Below, one piece after another: positions 40,447 to 49,786 of a DNA stretch of 60,806 nt (position 1 is the first letter of the stretch; each line of letters opens with the position of its first letter). The notes beneath the pieces are model-generated. The model searched no databases. It worked only from the letters and a program-made list of their open reading frames with translations, and was not told the origin of the DNA. This stretch comes from Anoxynatronum sp033549305. GTDB lineage: Bacteria > Bacillota > Clostridia > Peptostreptococcales > Tindalliaceae. The position numbers and the translations under genes were made by a program. The stretch lies in the NCBI GenBank assembly GCA_033549305.1, contig JAWSUV010000002.1, positions 1 through 60,806 of the forward strand, read 5' to 3'.

Positions 40447-41670
40447 ATGTTCGCGACAACAAGAGACATTGATAACCTGTTGAAAACACATGACAGTTAC
40501 CGTGAAGGCTGCCTGAACCTGATTGCCTCGGAAAACTATGCCAGCGAGAAGGTGCGCGGCTACCTGACCTGCGACTTGGGCAACCGTTACGGCTGTTATG
40601 TTGACAATAACCCTGCAGAGCGGGAATACGCCGGCAACAAGTACATTCATGAGATGGAAATGGCCACACAGGAGTTGGTGAAGGAAATTTTTAAGGCGGA
40701 TTACGTTGACCTGCGGCCCATTGGCGGTCACATGGCAGGCATGTCCGTGGTGCTGGGCCTGCTGGAACCGGGAGACCAGGTGATCGAAGTCAGCCTCAGT
40801 GACTGGGGCCATGGCCTGGTGGGGCCCATGTGCCAGGTGCGCCAGTTTGACGAAACCATCAACGTGGCCTACATGGCCTTTGATGAGGACCGGGCTGTGG
40901 ATGTGGAAAAATTAAAGGGCCAGGCCAGGGAACTGAAACCAAAGATGATCATTTTTGGCGGCTCCGGCACCCTGTTCCCTGAGCCTGTAAAGGCCCTTCG
41001 GCTTCTGGCGGATGAACTGAACATTTTCATCGCCTACGACGCCTCCCACGTCACCGGGCTCATTGCCGCCGGGGTTTTCCCCAATCCCCTCAGTGAAGGG
41101 GCCGACATTATGTTTGGCAGCACCCATAAATCCTTTCCCGGTCCCCAGGGCGGCTTTGTGGCTTCCAACCGCCAGGACCTGATGGTGAAGGTGGGCAACA
41201 CCCTGTCGCCATCCCTGGTCACCAGCCATCATTTGAACCGGCTCCCGGCATTGGCCGCGTCCATCCTGGAAATGAAGGAGTTTGGGGAAGATTATGCCAA
41301 ACAGGTGGTGAAAAACGCCAAAGCCCTGGCAGCGGCCCTGGCAGATCATGGCTTTAATGTACAGGGCAAAGGCAGGGGCTTCACCGAAAGCCACCTGCTG
41401 CTGGTGGAACTGGGTGACTACGTGGATACAGCCCCGGGTAAACTCCTGGAACAGGCAGGCATTCTCTGTTCCGACGATTTCTCCGGCAGCAGCCCTGAAG
41501 TGCGCATCGGCACACCGGAGGTCACCCGCAAGGGGATGAAGGAAGCGCAGATGACAGTGGTGGCCGATTTCTTCAAACGGGCCCTTATTGACAGGGAAGA
41601 CCCGGATGCCCTGTCAAAAGAAGTGGAAGCTTTCGCCCGCCAGTTCATTGGCATTGAGTATAGTTTCTAA
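40447..41670 (+). CDS. Serine hydroxymethyltransferase-like PLP enzyme
   Basis: This 407-residue fold-type I PLP protein is SHMT-like but divergent. The N-terminal NLIASENYASEKVRGYL matches the SHMT SENY region, and IAYDASHVTGLIA carries the PLP Asp and His. The PLP Lys lies in FGSTHKSFPGPQGG, where typical GlyA has TTTHKTLRGPRGG. Substitutions here suggest a variant substrate, such as another beta-hydroxy or alpha-substituted amino acid. ATG with AAGAAAGGAG upstream. It is 109 bp after wecA, ends at a strong terminator, and its codon use resembles the efflux module downstream rather than comEB-wecA. Confidence 0.8.
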   Translation: MFATTRDIDNLLKTHDSYREGCLNLIASENYASEKVRGYLTCDLGNRYGCYVDNNPAEREYAGNKYIHEMEMATQELVKEIFKADYVDLRPIGGHMAGMSVVLGLLEPGDQVIEVSLSDWGHGLVGPMCQVRQFDETINVAYMAFDEDRAVDVEKLKGQARELKPKMIIFGGSGTLFPEPVKALRLLADELNIFIAYDASHVTGLIAAGVFPNPLSEGADIMFGSTHKSFPGPQGGFVASNRQDLMVKVGNTLSPSLVTSHHLNRLPALAASILEMKEFGEDYAKQVVKNAKALAAALADHGFNVQGKGRGFTESHLLLVELGDYVDTAPGKLLEQAGILCSDDFSGSSPEVRIGTPEVTRKGMKEAQMTVVADFFKRALIDREDPDALSKEVEAFARQFIGIEYSF

Positions 41671-41691
41671 TGATAAAGACAGATTGATCAC

Positions 41692-41735
41692 ATCGAGCCA
41701 CGGAAAAAATTTTCTGTGGTTCGATTTATTTTGTC
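41692..41735 (+). terminator. Strong terminator after the SHMT-like gene
   Basis: A 16-bp stem (41692-41707 with 41710-41725, two G-U pairs) followed by TTTATTTTG. Confidence 0.85.
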
Positions 41736-41744
41736 AGTTTTGAC

Positions 41745-41772
41745 TTTACATTATCGGAAAGAAGGATATAAT
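41745..41772 (+). promoter_or_regulatory. Promoter of the TetR-efflux operon
   Basis: TTTACA (41745-41750), a 16-bp spacer and TATAAT (41767-41772). Downstream are two tandem GTATAAAA copies (about 41797-41812) that may be operator or second -10 material. Confidence 0.7.
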
Positions 41773-41863
41773 GAAGTTATAAATAGACTGAAATGGTATA
41801 AAAGTATAAAAATAACCATCCGCGAATACAAATCCAGGGCTAAGAAGGTGAAGGGGGTTTGTC

Positions 41864-42448
41864 ATGGGAAAACAACAGGAACTGAAACGCAGACGGTTGA
41901 TGGAGCAGGCAGAACGCCTTTTTCTGGAAAAGGGTTACAAGGCAGTGACGGTGGATGAAATTGCCGCTGCCGCGGGCATCAGCAAGATGACCATTTATAA
42001 CCAATACCAGTCAAAGGAAAACCTGTTCACAGAAATCTGCCTGGAAATGGTGCGGCGTTTTAATGAAAATGTTGAAAATTTGGTATGGCAGCAAACCAAC
42101 ACCTTTGACCGGCTTCGGGTTTACTTTGAAGTAGGGCAGAAAGCCGCCGACGATACTTCTCCGGCCTTTTACAAAGATTTTTATGACCTTCCCTATTTGA
42201 TTAAAACCGTTTCAGACTATAAGAAGGAAACCACTCTGCAGATTCTGTGGGATATCTTGGGTGAAGGGGCCCGTATGGGGGAAATCAGGGAAGTGGAAAG
42301 ATCTTTTATGGTGCGCCTGCTGGATGTGTTGACGGCAGGGATGATGCAGCAAATGCCCCAAATTGGAGAAGAAGAATTGCTTATTTTTAATAAACAACTT
42401 TTCGATTTTATCAAACGAGGACTCCTGGTGCAGGAGAAGGACTGGTAA
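41864..42448 (+). CDS. TetR/AcrR-family regulator of the efflux operon
   Basis: The 194-residue TetR protein has its HTH at residues 8-55 (LMEQAERLFLEKGYKAVTV, EIAAAAGISKMTIYNQYQSKENL). The C-terminal ligand domain is helical and Met/Phe rich. It is the first gene of an operon with an ABC ATPase, FtsX-like permease and adaptor, so it probably represses its own operon until an exported compound binds. GAAGGGGG lies before the ATG. The next gene starts 13 bp after its stop. Confidence 0.88.
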   Translation: MGKQQELKRRRLMEQAERLFLEKGYKAVTVDEIAAAAGISKMTIYNQYQSKENLFTEICLEMVRRFNENVENLVWQQTNTFDRLRVYFEVGQKAADDTSPAFYKDFYDLPYLIKTVSDYKKETTLQILWDILGEGARMGEIREVERSFMVRLLDVLTAGMMQQMPQIGEEELLIFNKQLFDFIKRGLLVQEKDW

Positions 42449-42461
42449 GGGAGGCAACACA

Positions 42462-43253
42462 ATGTTTGGGTTGAATGGTAAAAAGAACAAAAGCAATGGC
42501 AATCGTGGCGGTAATGGCAGCATGGAAACACCTTCCCGTGAAGCATCACGAAAAGTGTTGATGAAGGTGGAAGACCTGAGCAAGGTGTACCATATGGGAG
42601 AAGTGGAGGTCCATGCCCTTAAAAATGCCACTTTTGAATTGTACGAAGGGGAGTTTGTGGTCATCCTGGGGCCAAGTGGTTCGGGAAAGAGTACCCTGTT
42701 GAACATTTTAGGTGGCATGGACACCCCCACCAGTGGCCGGGTGTTTGTGGAAGAAAAAGAACTGACCAAATTTCCCGACCGGCAACTGACCCAATACCGG
42801 CGCAACGGTGTGGGTTTTGTGTTTCAGTTTTACAACCTGATGGCCAACCTGACAGCCAGGGAAAACGTGGAACTGGCCACGGAAATTTGTGACACTTCCC
42901 TGCCTTTGGACGAAGTCATGGAAAAGGTGGGTCTGGCAGAACGGTCCAGCCATTTTCCCTCCCAGCTCAGCGGCGGTGAACAGCAGCGGGTGGCCATTGC
43001 CCGTGCAGTGGCCAAGAATCCCTTGCTGCTGCTCTGTGATGAACCCACGGGGGCCCTGGACTTCGAAACAGGCATACGCATTCTGGAACTGTTAAAGGAA
43101 GTCAACCGCACCTATAACAAAACCGTGCTGATCATCACCCATAACACCCCGGTGGGTGCCATGGGTGACCGGGTGATTCGCATGCGCAGCGGTGAAATCA
43201 CCGACATCACCGCGAATGAAAACCCACTACCGCCAGAAAGGATTGAATGGTAA
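42462..43253 (+). CDS. MacB-type ABC transporter ATP-binding protein
   Basis: The 263-residue ATPase has Walker A GPSGSGKST, Q-loop FVFQFYNLM, signature QLSGGEQQRVAIARA, Walker B LLLLCDEPTGALD and H-loop IITHN, the pattern of the LolD/MacB branch. The first 30 residues are a Lys/Asn/Gly-rich tail (GKKNKSNGNRGGNG) unlike the core and may be unstructured. GGGAGG precedes the ATG. It pairs with the FtsX-like permease, whose start overlaps its stop (TAATG). The exported substrate is unknown. Confidence 0.92.
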   Translation: MFGLNGKKNKSNGNRGGNGSMETPSREASRKVLMKVEDLSKVYHMGEVEVHALKNATFELYEGEFVVILGPSGSGKSTLLNILGGMDTPTSGRVFVEEKELTKFPDRQLTQYRRNGVGFVFQFYNLMANLTARENVELATEICDTSLPLDEVMEKVGLAERSSHFPSQLSGGEQQRVAIARAVAKNPLLLLCDEPTGALDFETGIRILELLKEVNRTYNKTVLIITHNTPVGAMGDRVIRMRSGEITDITANENPLPPERIEW

Positions 43254-45610
43254 TGCGCCTGTCACCTCTCAACCGGCGGTTGTTTCGGATGATGCTCAGC
43301 ATTAAGGGACAGGTTATCTCCATTATTGTGGTCATGACCCTGGCCCTGATGGCACTCATCTCCAGTCAAATGACCGCGGTTAACCTTGAAACCTCCCTGC
43401 GGGAGTATTATGACATCACACGCATGGCCGACATGCAGGTGCAGCTGATCCGAATTCCTGCCAACGCCCTCTATGACGTTGAACGCATGGAAGGCATCGC
43501 TCATGTCCAGGGCCGGATCAACGTTGACGTGCCTTTTATCACCGACGATCCGGATGAAAAAGTCCGGGTTAAGCTGCTTTCCGTCCCCGACCGGGAGGAC
43601 GCCATCAGTGCCCTTTACCCCATCTCCGGACAGATGGTGCGGGCTGAAACGGCTGCTGTCACTGTCATAGAACAATTTGCCAACGCCCGAAACATCAGCA
43701 TCGGAGACATCGTCACCCCCTACATTAACGGGCGGGAGGTTAACCTGGAGGTCATCGGTGTGGCCGGTCATCCGGAATTCGTGTACCTCATGGAAGACGA
43801 ACAGTCCATTCTTCCCGATGACAATGCCTACGGAGTGCTCTTCCTGTCGGAGAATCTGATGGGCCCCCTCCTGGGTTACCGGGACAGTTACAATGAACTG
43901 GTCATCACACTGACACCAGGGGCTAATGCCAACGACGTGGTCGACGCCCTGGAAGAGGCCCTTGACCGGTACGGGGTGCAGCGGGTCTTGAAGCGGGACG
44001 ACATCATGAGTTACAAGCTGATGGAGGAAGAACTGAACCAGGTCAGCGCCATGGCCCGGGTGCTGCCCACCCTTTTCATGTCCGTGGCCGCCCTGATCAT
44101 TTATATTGTGTTATCCCGAACTGTGAAAAACGACAAGATGTCCATCGGCATCATGAAATCCCTTGGCTATTCCAACCGTCAAATCCTGGCCCATTACATA
44201 CAGTTTTCCCTCATCATCGGGCTGTTGGGAGGGCTGCTGGGGATTCTTGCAGGCACTTGGATCTCCGGCTTTTACGTGCAGCTTTATGTTCAGTACATGA
44301 ACATTCCCCTCCTCCGCACCAGGATCATCCCCGAATCTTACCTCCTTGCCCTGGTCATTACCCTGGTGTTCTGCGTGGTGGCAGGGCTGGCGGGGGCTCG
44401 CAGGGTGATCGGCATCCACCCAGCCGACGCCATGCGGCCAGAGCCTCCGGCTGCAGGTCACAGGCTGCTCATTGAACGGGTCACCTTTCTCTGGAAGCGC
44501 ATCGCCTTTAGCTGGAAAATGGTAATTCGCAATATTTTCCGTAATAAACGGCGTTACGCCACCCTGGCCCTGGGCATTGCCCTCACCTATGGGGTCACCC
44601 TGGTGGCCATGAACATGGGGGGCGTGTGGGACCACCTTTTTGATGAACAATACGGCAAAATGTACACCATGGATTACAACGTCGATTTTAACCGAATGAC
44701 CAGCCACAATGCCATCAGTGAAATTCGGCAACTGGCAGGGGTGGAAGCGGTTGAACCCCGGCTGGAACTGCCCCTGGAGGTGCGAAATGACTGGCACCGA
44801 AAGTCTTTGTCGGTGGTAGGTATCCCCAAAGACAGCCAGATGTACCATTTGGAAAGCCAGCCAGGTGTACCCCTGAACCTGCAACACAACCGCCTCTACT
44901 TGACCAGCGGTGTTGCCAAAGTTCTTGAAGTGGAGCCTGGGGATCGGGTACTGGTGAAAAACTACCTTCCCGACAGGGATGATTTCTGGATTGAATACGG
45001 CGGAGAAGTGAACCAGTACCTGGGGATGAACGGCTACATGACCCTGGAGACCATGGAAAGAACCGTGGCAGACCCGGGTCACATTACCGGTCTCTCCGTG
45101 AAAACCAGGGCCGACCTGACAAACATCCTGGAAGACGCCCACAATGTGCAGCAGGTACAGTCACTGACCCAGATGAGGGAGCTCTTTGAGGAATACTCCG
45201 AAATGATTGTGGTCACCATCGGCATCATGGTCATGCTGGGAGGCATCATCGGCTTTGCCATTGTGTACAATATCACTCTCATCAGCATCAACGAACGGGT
45301 CATGGAATTTTCATCCCTCCGGGTGCTGGGCTTTCACCGGAAAGAAATTTTCCGTATGATCACCCGGGAAAACGCCATCATGAGCATCATCGGTATAGTC
45401 CTGGGCATACCCCTGGGCCGCTGGATGATGGCCAGCATGATGGACGCCATGAGCACTGAAGTGTACAGCATGCCCGGCACCGTTTCCAACAAAGTGGTGA
45501 TGCAGACCGCCCTGGCAGTGGTCATCTTTGTCACTGTGGCCCAGCTGGCCACCTTCGTCAAGATTCGCAACCTGAGTTTTATTGAAGCGTTGAAAAACCG
45601 TATGACCTAA
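43253..45610 (+). CDS. FtsX/MacB-type ABC permease
   Basis: The roughly 785-residue protein contains two FtsX-like modules, each with a large extracytoplasmic domain and flanked by helices: helix 1 near residues 20-40, three helices near 265-385, a second N-terminal helix near 440-460 and the last three at 645-770. FtsX motifs appear as SIGIMKSLGYSNRQI and FSSLRVLGFHRKEIFR. It acts in mechanotransmission or export with the upstream ATPase. The ATG at the TAATG overlap has AAAGGA 10 bases upstream; an ATG two codons earlier (43247) is closer to the binding site and also possible. Confidence 0.87.
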   Translation: MRLSPLNRRLFRMMLSIKGQVISIIVVMTLALMALISSQMTAVNLETSLREYYDITRMADMQVQLIRIPANALYDVERMEGIAHVQGRINVDVPFITDDPDEKVRVKLLSVPDREDAISALYPISGQMVRAETAAVTVIEQFANARNISIGDIVTPYINGREVNLEVIGVAGHPEFVYLMEDEQSILPDDNAYGVLFLSENLMGPLLGYRDSYNELVITLTPGANANDVVDALEEALDRYGVQRVLKRDDIMSYKLMEEELNQVSAMARVLPTLFMSVAALIIYIVLSRTVKNDKMSIGIMKSLGYSNRQILAHYIQFSLIIGLLGGLLGILAGTWISGFYVQLYVQYMNIPLLRTRIIPESYLLALVITLVFCVVAGLAGARRVIGIHPADAMRPEPPAAGHRLLIERVTFLWKRIAFSWKMVIRNIFRNKRRYATLALGIALTYGVTLVAMNMGGVWDHLFDEQYGKMYTMDYNVDFNRMTSHNAISEIRQLAGVEAVEPRLELPLEVRNDWHRKSLSVVGIPKDSQMYHLESQPGVPLNLQHNRLYLTSGVAKVLEVEPGDRVLVKNYLPDRDDFWIEYGGEVNQYLGMNGYMTLETMERTVADPGHITGLSVKTRADLTNILEDAHNVQQVQSLTQMRELFEEYSEMIVVTIGIMVMLGGIIGFAIVYNITLISINERVMEFSSLRVLGFHRKEIFRMITRENAIMSIIGIVLGIPLGRWMMASMMDAMSTEVYSMPGTVSNKVVMQTALAVVIFVTVAQLATFVKIRNLSFIEALKNRMT

Positions 45611-45633
45611 AAACCGTCAGAGGAGGTAAAGAC

Positions 45634-46839
45634 ATGAAAAAACATAGGATGAAACTGATTGTGGGCATTGTACTGCTGGCGGTGGTGGCTGCCGGGGCTT
45701 TCTACTGGATGAACCGACCTGTGGAAGAACCACCCATGGTACAGGTAGAGCGGGAAACCCTGGAGGAACTGGCAGAGGAAATCGGGGAAATTGTTACCGA
45801 GGATTACCGCCAGGTGGTGGCACATTTACCGGGTCGTATTGGTCAGCTCAGCGTGGAACCAGGTGACCAGGTGTTGGCGGGAGACATGCTGGTGGAAATT
45901 GACAGCAGTGACTGGCGCACCAGTGTGAACCAGGTGGATGAACAGTTAAGAGCCGCCCGGAGTACTTATCAGCAAGCCATGGACAGCGGCCGTCGGCAGC
46001 AGCAGCAGGCACAAAGTGCCCTGGAAGTGGCAGTCAGGCAGTGGGAAGAGGTGCAGGAACGCAAAGAACGGATCACCGCCCTTCATGAAGCCGGGGCTGC
46101 CAGCCAGCAAGAGCTGGACCTGGTCCAGCTGGAAGAATCATTGGCAGCAGCAGGGGTGGAACAGGCAGAACTGGCCCTGGCAGCAGCGGGGGATGCCTTA
46201 AGCACGGCCTCCCGGGGCAGCTTTGAAGCCAGCATCCGTCAACTGGAAAGCCAGCGGGAGCACCTGATGACCCAACAGGATTCCTACCTGGTCACGGCAC
46301 CGGTGGGCGGCACCATTCTCCACCGGCACGTGGAACCCGGCGCCTTTGTCCAGCCGGGACAACTCCTGATGGAAATCGGGGATCTGAACAAGCTGTATGT
46401 TAAAGCTGATTTGCTGGCCAGGGAAATGGCCGGGGTGGAGGAAGGCATGGCCGTGCGGGTCATTCACCGTGATTTAAGCCATGAGCCTGTGTCAGGGCGT
46501 ATCCGCAAGGTTTACCCCACCGCTTTTTCCAAAATTTCAGAGCTGGGCATTGAACAACGGCGGGTGCAAATCGAAATTGTAGTGGATCAGGTTGACCCCC
46601 TGTGGCGGCCAGGCTATGAAGTGGACGTGGAAGTGATTAAGGACACCCGTGTAAACACCCTGACCGTACCGGAGCGGGCAGTGTTCTGGACCACCGGCAA
46701 GGAGCATCTCTTCATCTGGGAAAACGGCCAGGCAGTGCTGCGTGAAGTGACCACCGGCCTGACGGCACAAAACCGCATTGAAATCCTGTCAGGCATTGAC
46801 GAAGGTGATTACGTGTTGACAGAACCGGAAAATCAATAA
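45634..46839 (+). CDS. HlyD/MacA-type membrane-fusion adaptor
   Basis: The 401-residue adaptor has an N-terminal anchor helix (MKLIVGIVLLAVVAAGAFYW), a lipoyl half (LSVEPGDQVLAGDMLVEID), a Gln/Glu-rich coiled coil around residues 90-205, the second lipoyl half (APVGGTILHRHVEPGAFVQPGQLLMEIG) read in parts, and a beta-barrel/membrane-proximal end. It partners the MacB-type permease. In a Gram-positive cell with no outer-membrane channel, it would extend the pump into the wall or help substrate capture. AGGAGG precedes the ATG. Confidence 0.9.
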   Translation: MKKHRMKLIVGIVLLAVVAAGAFYWMNRPVEEPPMVQVERETLEELAEEIGEIVTEDYRQVVAHLPGRIGQLSVEPGDQVLAGDMLVEIDSSDWRTSVNQVDEQLRAARSTYQQAMDSGRRQQQQAQSALEVAVRQWEEVQERKERITALHEAGAASQQELDLVQLEESLAAAGVEQAELALAAAGDALSTASRGSFEASIRQLESQREHLMTQQDSYLVTAPVGGTILHRHVEPGAFVQPGQLLMEIGDLNKLYVKADLLAREMAGVEEGMAVRVIHRDLSHEPVSGRIRKVYPTAFSKISELGIEQRRVQIEIVVDQVDPLWRPGYEVDVEVIKDTRVNTLTVPERAVFWTTGKEHLFIWENGQAVLREVTTGLTAQNRIEILSGIDEGDYVLTEPENQ

Positions 46840-47102
46840 ATCGCATGGATTGAGCCGCACGAGGAGCGTGGATCGGTTTTCCGTCGATGATGATCACTTG
46901 GCTGATTTTCTCAAAATTTGCGATTTTTTCTGAAAATGAGCCGCTTGATACAGGGCCTGTAAAGCTTAGTCATCTTTTCTTGCAATAAATGCTTGATCCT
47001 TCTTGCTTTTTAAAGGCATTAGGTATATCTTTATAAAGACCAATATGTTGCGAATAGAGCGATAGTCGGAATCGACAGAATATTGACTGAAAGGCGGTGG
47101 GC
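46840..47102. other. 263-bp intergenic region before wecB
   Basis: Only A/T-rich sequence with a weak hairpin (CACG-AGGAG-CGTG near 46860) is seen. No convincing promoter for wecB or terminator for the adaptor gene can be identified. It is the right-hand border of the block that separates wecA from wecB. Confidence 0.4.
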
Positions 47103-48278
47103 ATGACCATGCAGCCCCTTGACGTGATGAGTATCTTTGGAACCCGACCAGAAGCCATTAAAATGGCTCCTCTGGTAAAGGCCATGGAACAAGATCCCCG
47201 CATTTTCTCAAAGGTTTGTGTGACGGCCCAGCACCGGGAAATGCTGGACGGTGTACTGAGTCTTTTTGATATTCATCCCTGGAGAGATCTCAACATCATG
47301 CAGCACGGCCAGACCATTACGGATATCACTGTCCACACACTAACAGGGCTCCAGGCTGTCATGAAGGAAGCCCGGCCGGATTACATTCTGGTGCACGGCG
47401 ATACCACTACCACCTTTGTGGCTTCACTGGCGGCTTTCTATGAAAAGATTCCCATAGGACACGTGGAAGCAGGTTTGCGAACCGGGAATATCTACTCTCC
47501 TTATCCGGAGGAAATGAACCGGCGTCTGACCGGCACTCTGGCCACCCTTCACTTTGCACCAACCTGGCAGAATCGGGACATGTTATTGAAAGAAAACATA
47601 GCTGCGGACCACATTTTTGTCACCGGGAACACGGTTATTGACGCGCTTCTTTCAGTGATTAAAAAAGGGTATGATTTCCAGGATCCCCTGTTGAACAAGC
47701 TGGCTGCAGAGGCTCGCATTCATCCCCTTTTGGTCATGACCTGTCACCGGCGCGAAAACTGGGGAAAACCGATGGAACAGATTTTTGAAGCGGTGAAAAC
47801 GTTGGCCCGCCGTTATCCCAAGTACCGAGTAATCTATCCGGTGCATTTGAATCCGGCCATAGGCGAGCTGGCACAAAATATGCTGGGGCAGGAATCAAAC
47901 ATTTTTTTAATTGAGCCTTTGGATTATGCTCCCTTTGCCAATCTTTTGGACGCAGCCGATTTGATTTTAACAGATTCCGGCGGCATTCAGGAAGAAGCGC
48001 CGGTTTTAGGAAAACCGATTCTTGTGATGCGTACTGAAACCGAACGTCCGGAAGCGGTCGCTGCCGGAACCGTTCAGGTAGTGGGGGTGGAGACCGATGC
48101 CATTGTGAAGGCCGCTGCCGCTCTGCTGGATGACCCGGTTGCCTATGAGACGATGGCCAGGGCGATCAACCCATATGGTGACGGAAATGCTTCGAAAAGA
48201 ATCATCGAAGCATTGGTGTACACGTCCGGGAGAACGACCCATAAACCAACAGAATGGGCGTTTAATAATCAGGGTTAA
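47103..48278 (+). CDS. wecB: UDP-N-acetylglucosamine 2-epimerase
   Basis: The 391-residue non-hydrolysing epimerase interconverts UDP-GlcNAc and UDP-ManNAc for surface polymer synthesis. FGTRPEAIKMAPL, LVHGDTTTTFVASLA, GHVEAGLRTGNIYSPYPEEMNR and TDSGGIQEEAP are the substrate-site signatures. AAAGGCGG lies 6 bases before the ATG used; an in-frame GTG and a second ATG are nearby. In function it belongs with wecA 6.8 kb upstream, but seven kilobases of unrelated genes separate them. The atp operon starts 80 bp downstream. Confidence 0.93.
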   Translation: MTMQPLDVMSIFGTRPEAIKMAPLVKAMEQDPRIFSKVCVTAQHREMLDGVLSLFDIHPWRDLNIMQHGQTITDITVHTLTGLQAVMKEARPDYILVHGDTTTTFVASLAAFYEKIPIGHVEAGLRTGNIYSPYPEEMNRRLTGTLATLHFAPTWQNRDMLLKENIAADHIFVTGNTVIDALLSVIKKGYDFQDPLLNKLAAEARIHPLLVMTCHRRENWGKPMEQIFEAVKTLARRYPKYRVIYPVHLNPAIGELAQNMLGQESNIFLIEPLDYAPFANLLDAADLILTDSGGIQEEAPVLGKPILVMRTETERPEAVAAGTVQVVGVETDAIVKAAAALLDDPVAYETMARAINPYGDGNASKRIIEALVYTSGRTTHKPTEWAFNNQG

Positions 48279-48290
48279 CAAAGATAAAAG

Positions 48291-48342
48291 TTTAACAAAA
48301 TTAACGGAAAAATCTTTATAATATTCGATTCTATGATATAAT
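48291..48342 (+). promoter_or_regulatory. Promoter region of the atp operon
   Basis: Two TATAAT hexamers are present (48317-48322 and 48337-48342). The first has TTAACA 19 bp upstream. The second lies only 16 bp before the start codon. The first is the better candidate. Confidence 0.55.
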
Positions 48343-48357
48343 GGGAGCGGCAGGAAC

Positions 48358-48597
48358 ATGAAAAGTAATAAAGGGCACGCCCTACAAAATCTGGCACTGG
48401 TCAGTTACATTGGTATCGCCATGATGGTTCCCATCCTGGCGGGGGTGGTTGGTGGAAGATGGCTGGACGAACGGTTCGGCACCAAACCCGTCTTTTTGTT
48501 TGTCCTGATTCTTGCGGGCATTCTGATTGGAGCCAGGAACGCCTATCAACTGGCCATGAAAGACGTCGATCCACCACGTCCCAGAGAGAGGAAGTGA
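48358..48597 (+). CDS. atpZ: AtpZ/AtpI-family small membrane protein
   Basis: The 79-residue protein has two helices separated by GGRWLDERFGTKP, the pattern of AtpZ-type proteins found at the head of atp operons. They may assist c-ring assembly or provide a Mg/Ca channel function, which is not settled. AGGA precedes the ATG. It is followed by atpI after 6 bp. Confidence 0.8.
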   Translation: MKSNKGHALQNLALVSYIGIAMMVPILAGVVGGRWLDERFGTKPVFLFVLILAGILIGARNAYQLAMKDVDPPRPRERK

Positions 48598-48603
48598 AGC
48601 CCT

Positions 48604-49011
48604 GTGGAAGACATTGCCACGACTCAGAAGTCCATTGCTAAAAGGACCTTTCTGATCAACACGGTGGTGGCTCTTGTGGGGATCTTTTTCGTTCGCCCGT
48701 ACCTGCCTTTCCTGACGGGCATCTTTTTCGGAACAGCTGTTTCCTTGCTCAATTTCAGACTTTTATACCTGACGATTGAACGGGCTGTCAAAATGTATCC
48801 GGAAAGAGCCCGAAAATTTACTGTTTCCCGCTACTTGATTCGGTATGTGTTGACAGCGGTGGTCATTTTGGTATCGATTAATTCGCCGGACATTAATGTC
48901 CTGGGAACCATCATTGGACTGCTCATGATTAAACTGGTCATCCTGCAGAGGGATCTGCTGAATGATAAACAGTACTTTAAGAATATATTTATGCGAAAGG
49001 AGGAAAAGTAA
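48604..49011 (+). CDS. atpI: ATP synthase protein I
   Basis: The 135-residue hydrophobic protein has four helices and the FGTAVSLLNFRLLYL segment of the AtpI family, which helps c-ring assembly. In Na+-type enzymes with unusual rotors AtpI is needed for ring formation, which fits this operon. Start is GTG with GAGGAAGTG upstream. It overlaps atpB by one base. Confidence 0.85.
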   Translation: MEDIATTQKSIAKRTFLINTVVALVGIFFVRPYLPFLTGIFFGTAVSLLNFRLLYLTIERAVKMYPERARKFTVSRYLIRYVLTAVVILVSINSPDINVLGTIIGLLMIKLVILQRDLLNDKQYFKNIFMRKEEK

Positions 49012-49721
49012 TGCAGCCGATTGCCTTCGGCCCGAAAGTCATTTTCGAGCTTCCTTTTCTGGATGGAATTCCTGTCACGGAAACAGTCGTCAATACCTGG
49101 CTGATCATGCTGGTACTGGTGCTATTGGCTATTTTAGGCACGCGAACGATGAAACTGGTACCAAAGGGACGCCAGAATGTGGCGGAAATCATCGTGGATG
49201 TTCTGAACAAGCTGACGGCCCAAACCATGGGAGAAGACAAAATGGGTTTCGCGCCATACATGGGCACCCTTTTTTTGATGTTGCTGTTCATGAACCTTCT
49301 CGGGCTGCTGGGGATGCGCCCGCCGACGGCTGATCTGAACACCACACTGGCACTGGCCATCATGACTTTCTGTATGATTCATTACTTCGGAGCCCGCACC
49401 AAAGGCCTGGGGAAATACCTCAAGGGATTTACAGAGCCGTTTGTATTCCTGCTGCCTCTGAACATCATGGGCGAACTGGCCACCCCCATCTCCCTTTCAT
49501 TTCGTCTTTTTGGCAACATTGTCGGTGGCGTCATCGTCTTGGCTCTGGCCTACGGTGGTCTCACAAGCCTGAGTACGGCACTGGGACTATCAGCGTTCCC
49601 GCTTTTTCAAACAGGAATCCCTGTAGTGCTTCACCTGTATTTTGATGTGTTCGCAGGAGTGCTGCAAACCTTTATCTTTGTCATGCTGACCATGGTCTTT
49701 GTTTCACTGGCCATGGAATAG
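49011..49721 (+). CDS. atpB: ATP synthase F0 subunit a
   Basis: The 236-residue subunit a forms the ion half-channels. The essential Arg lies in the helix ISLSFRLFGNIVGG. The C-terminal helix ends LQTFIFVMLTMVFVSLAME. About six helices. It is translationally coupled to atpI by a one-base overlap, with AAAGGAGG upstream. Confidence 0.95.
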   Translation: MQPIAFGPKVIFELPFLDGIPVTETVVNTWLIMLVLVLLAILGTRTMKLVPKGRQNVAEIIVDVLNKLTAQTMGEDKMGFAPYMGTLFLMLLFMNLLGLLGMRPPTADLNTTLALAIMTFCMIHYFGARTKGLGKYLKGFTEPFVFLLPLNIMGELATPISLSFRLFGNIVGGVIVLALAYGGLTSLSTALGLSAFPLFQTGIPVVLHLYFDVFAGVLQTFIFVMLTMVFVSLAME

Positions 49722-49786
49722 GTGAATATTAAATAGCATGAAAAATGTGACATGTTTTCAATTGCATGTTGTAAGGAGGAATTGCA

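Noticed and set aside
48337..48342. Second TATAAT as the main atp promoter
   Set aside because: It lies only 16 bp before the atpZ start codon, which would leave almost no leader and no room for the ribosome binding site.
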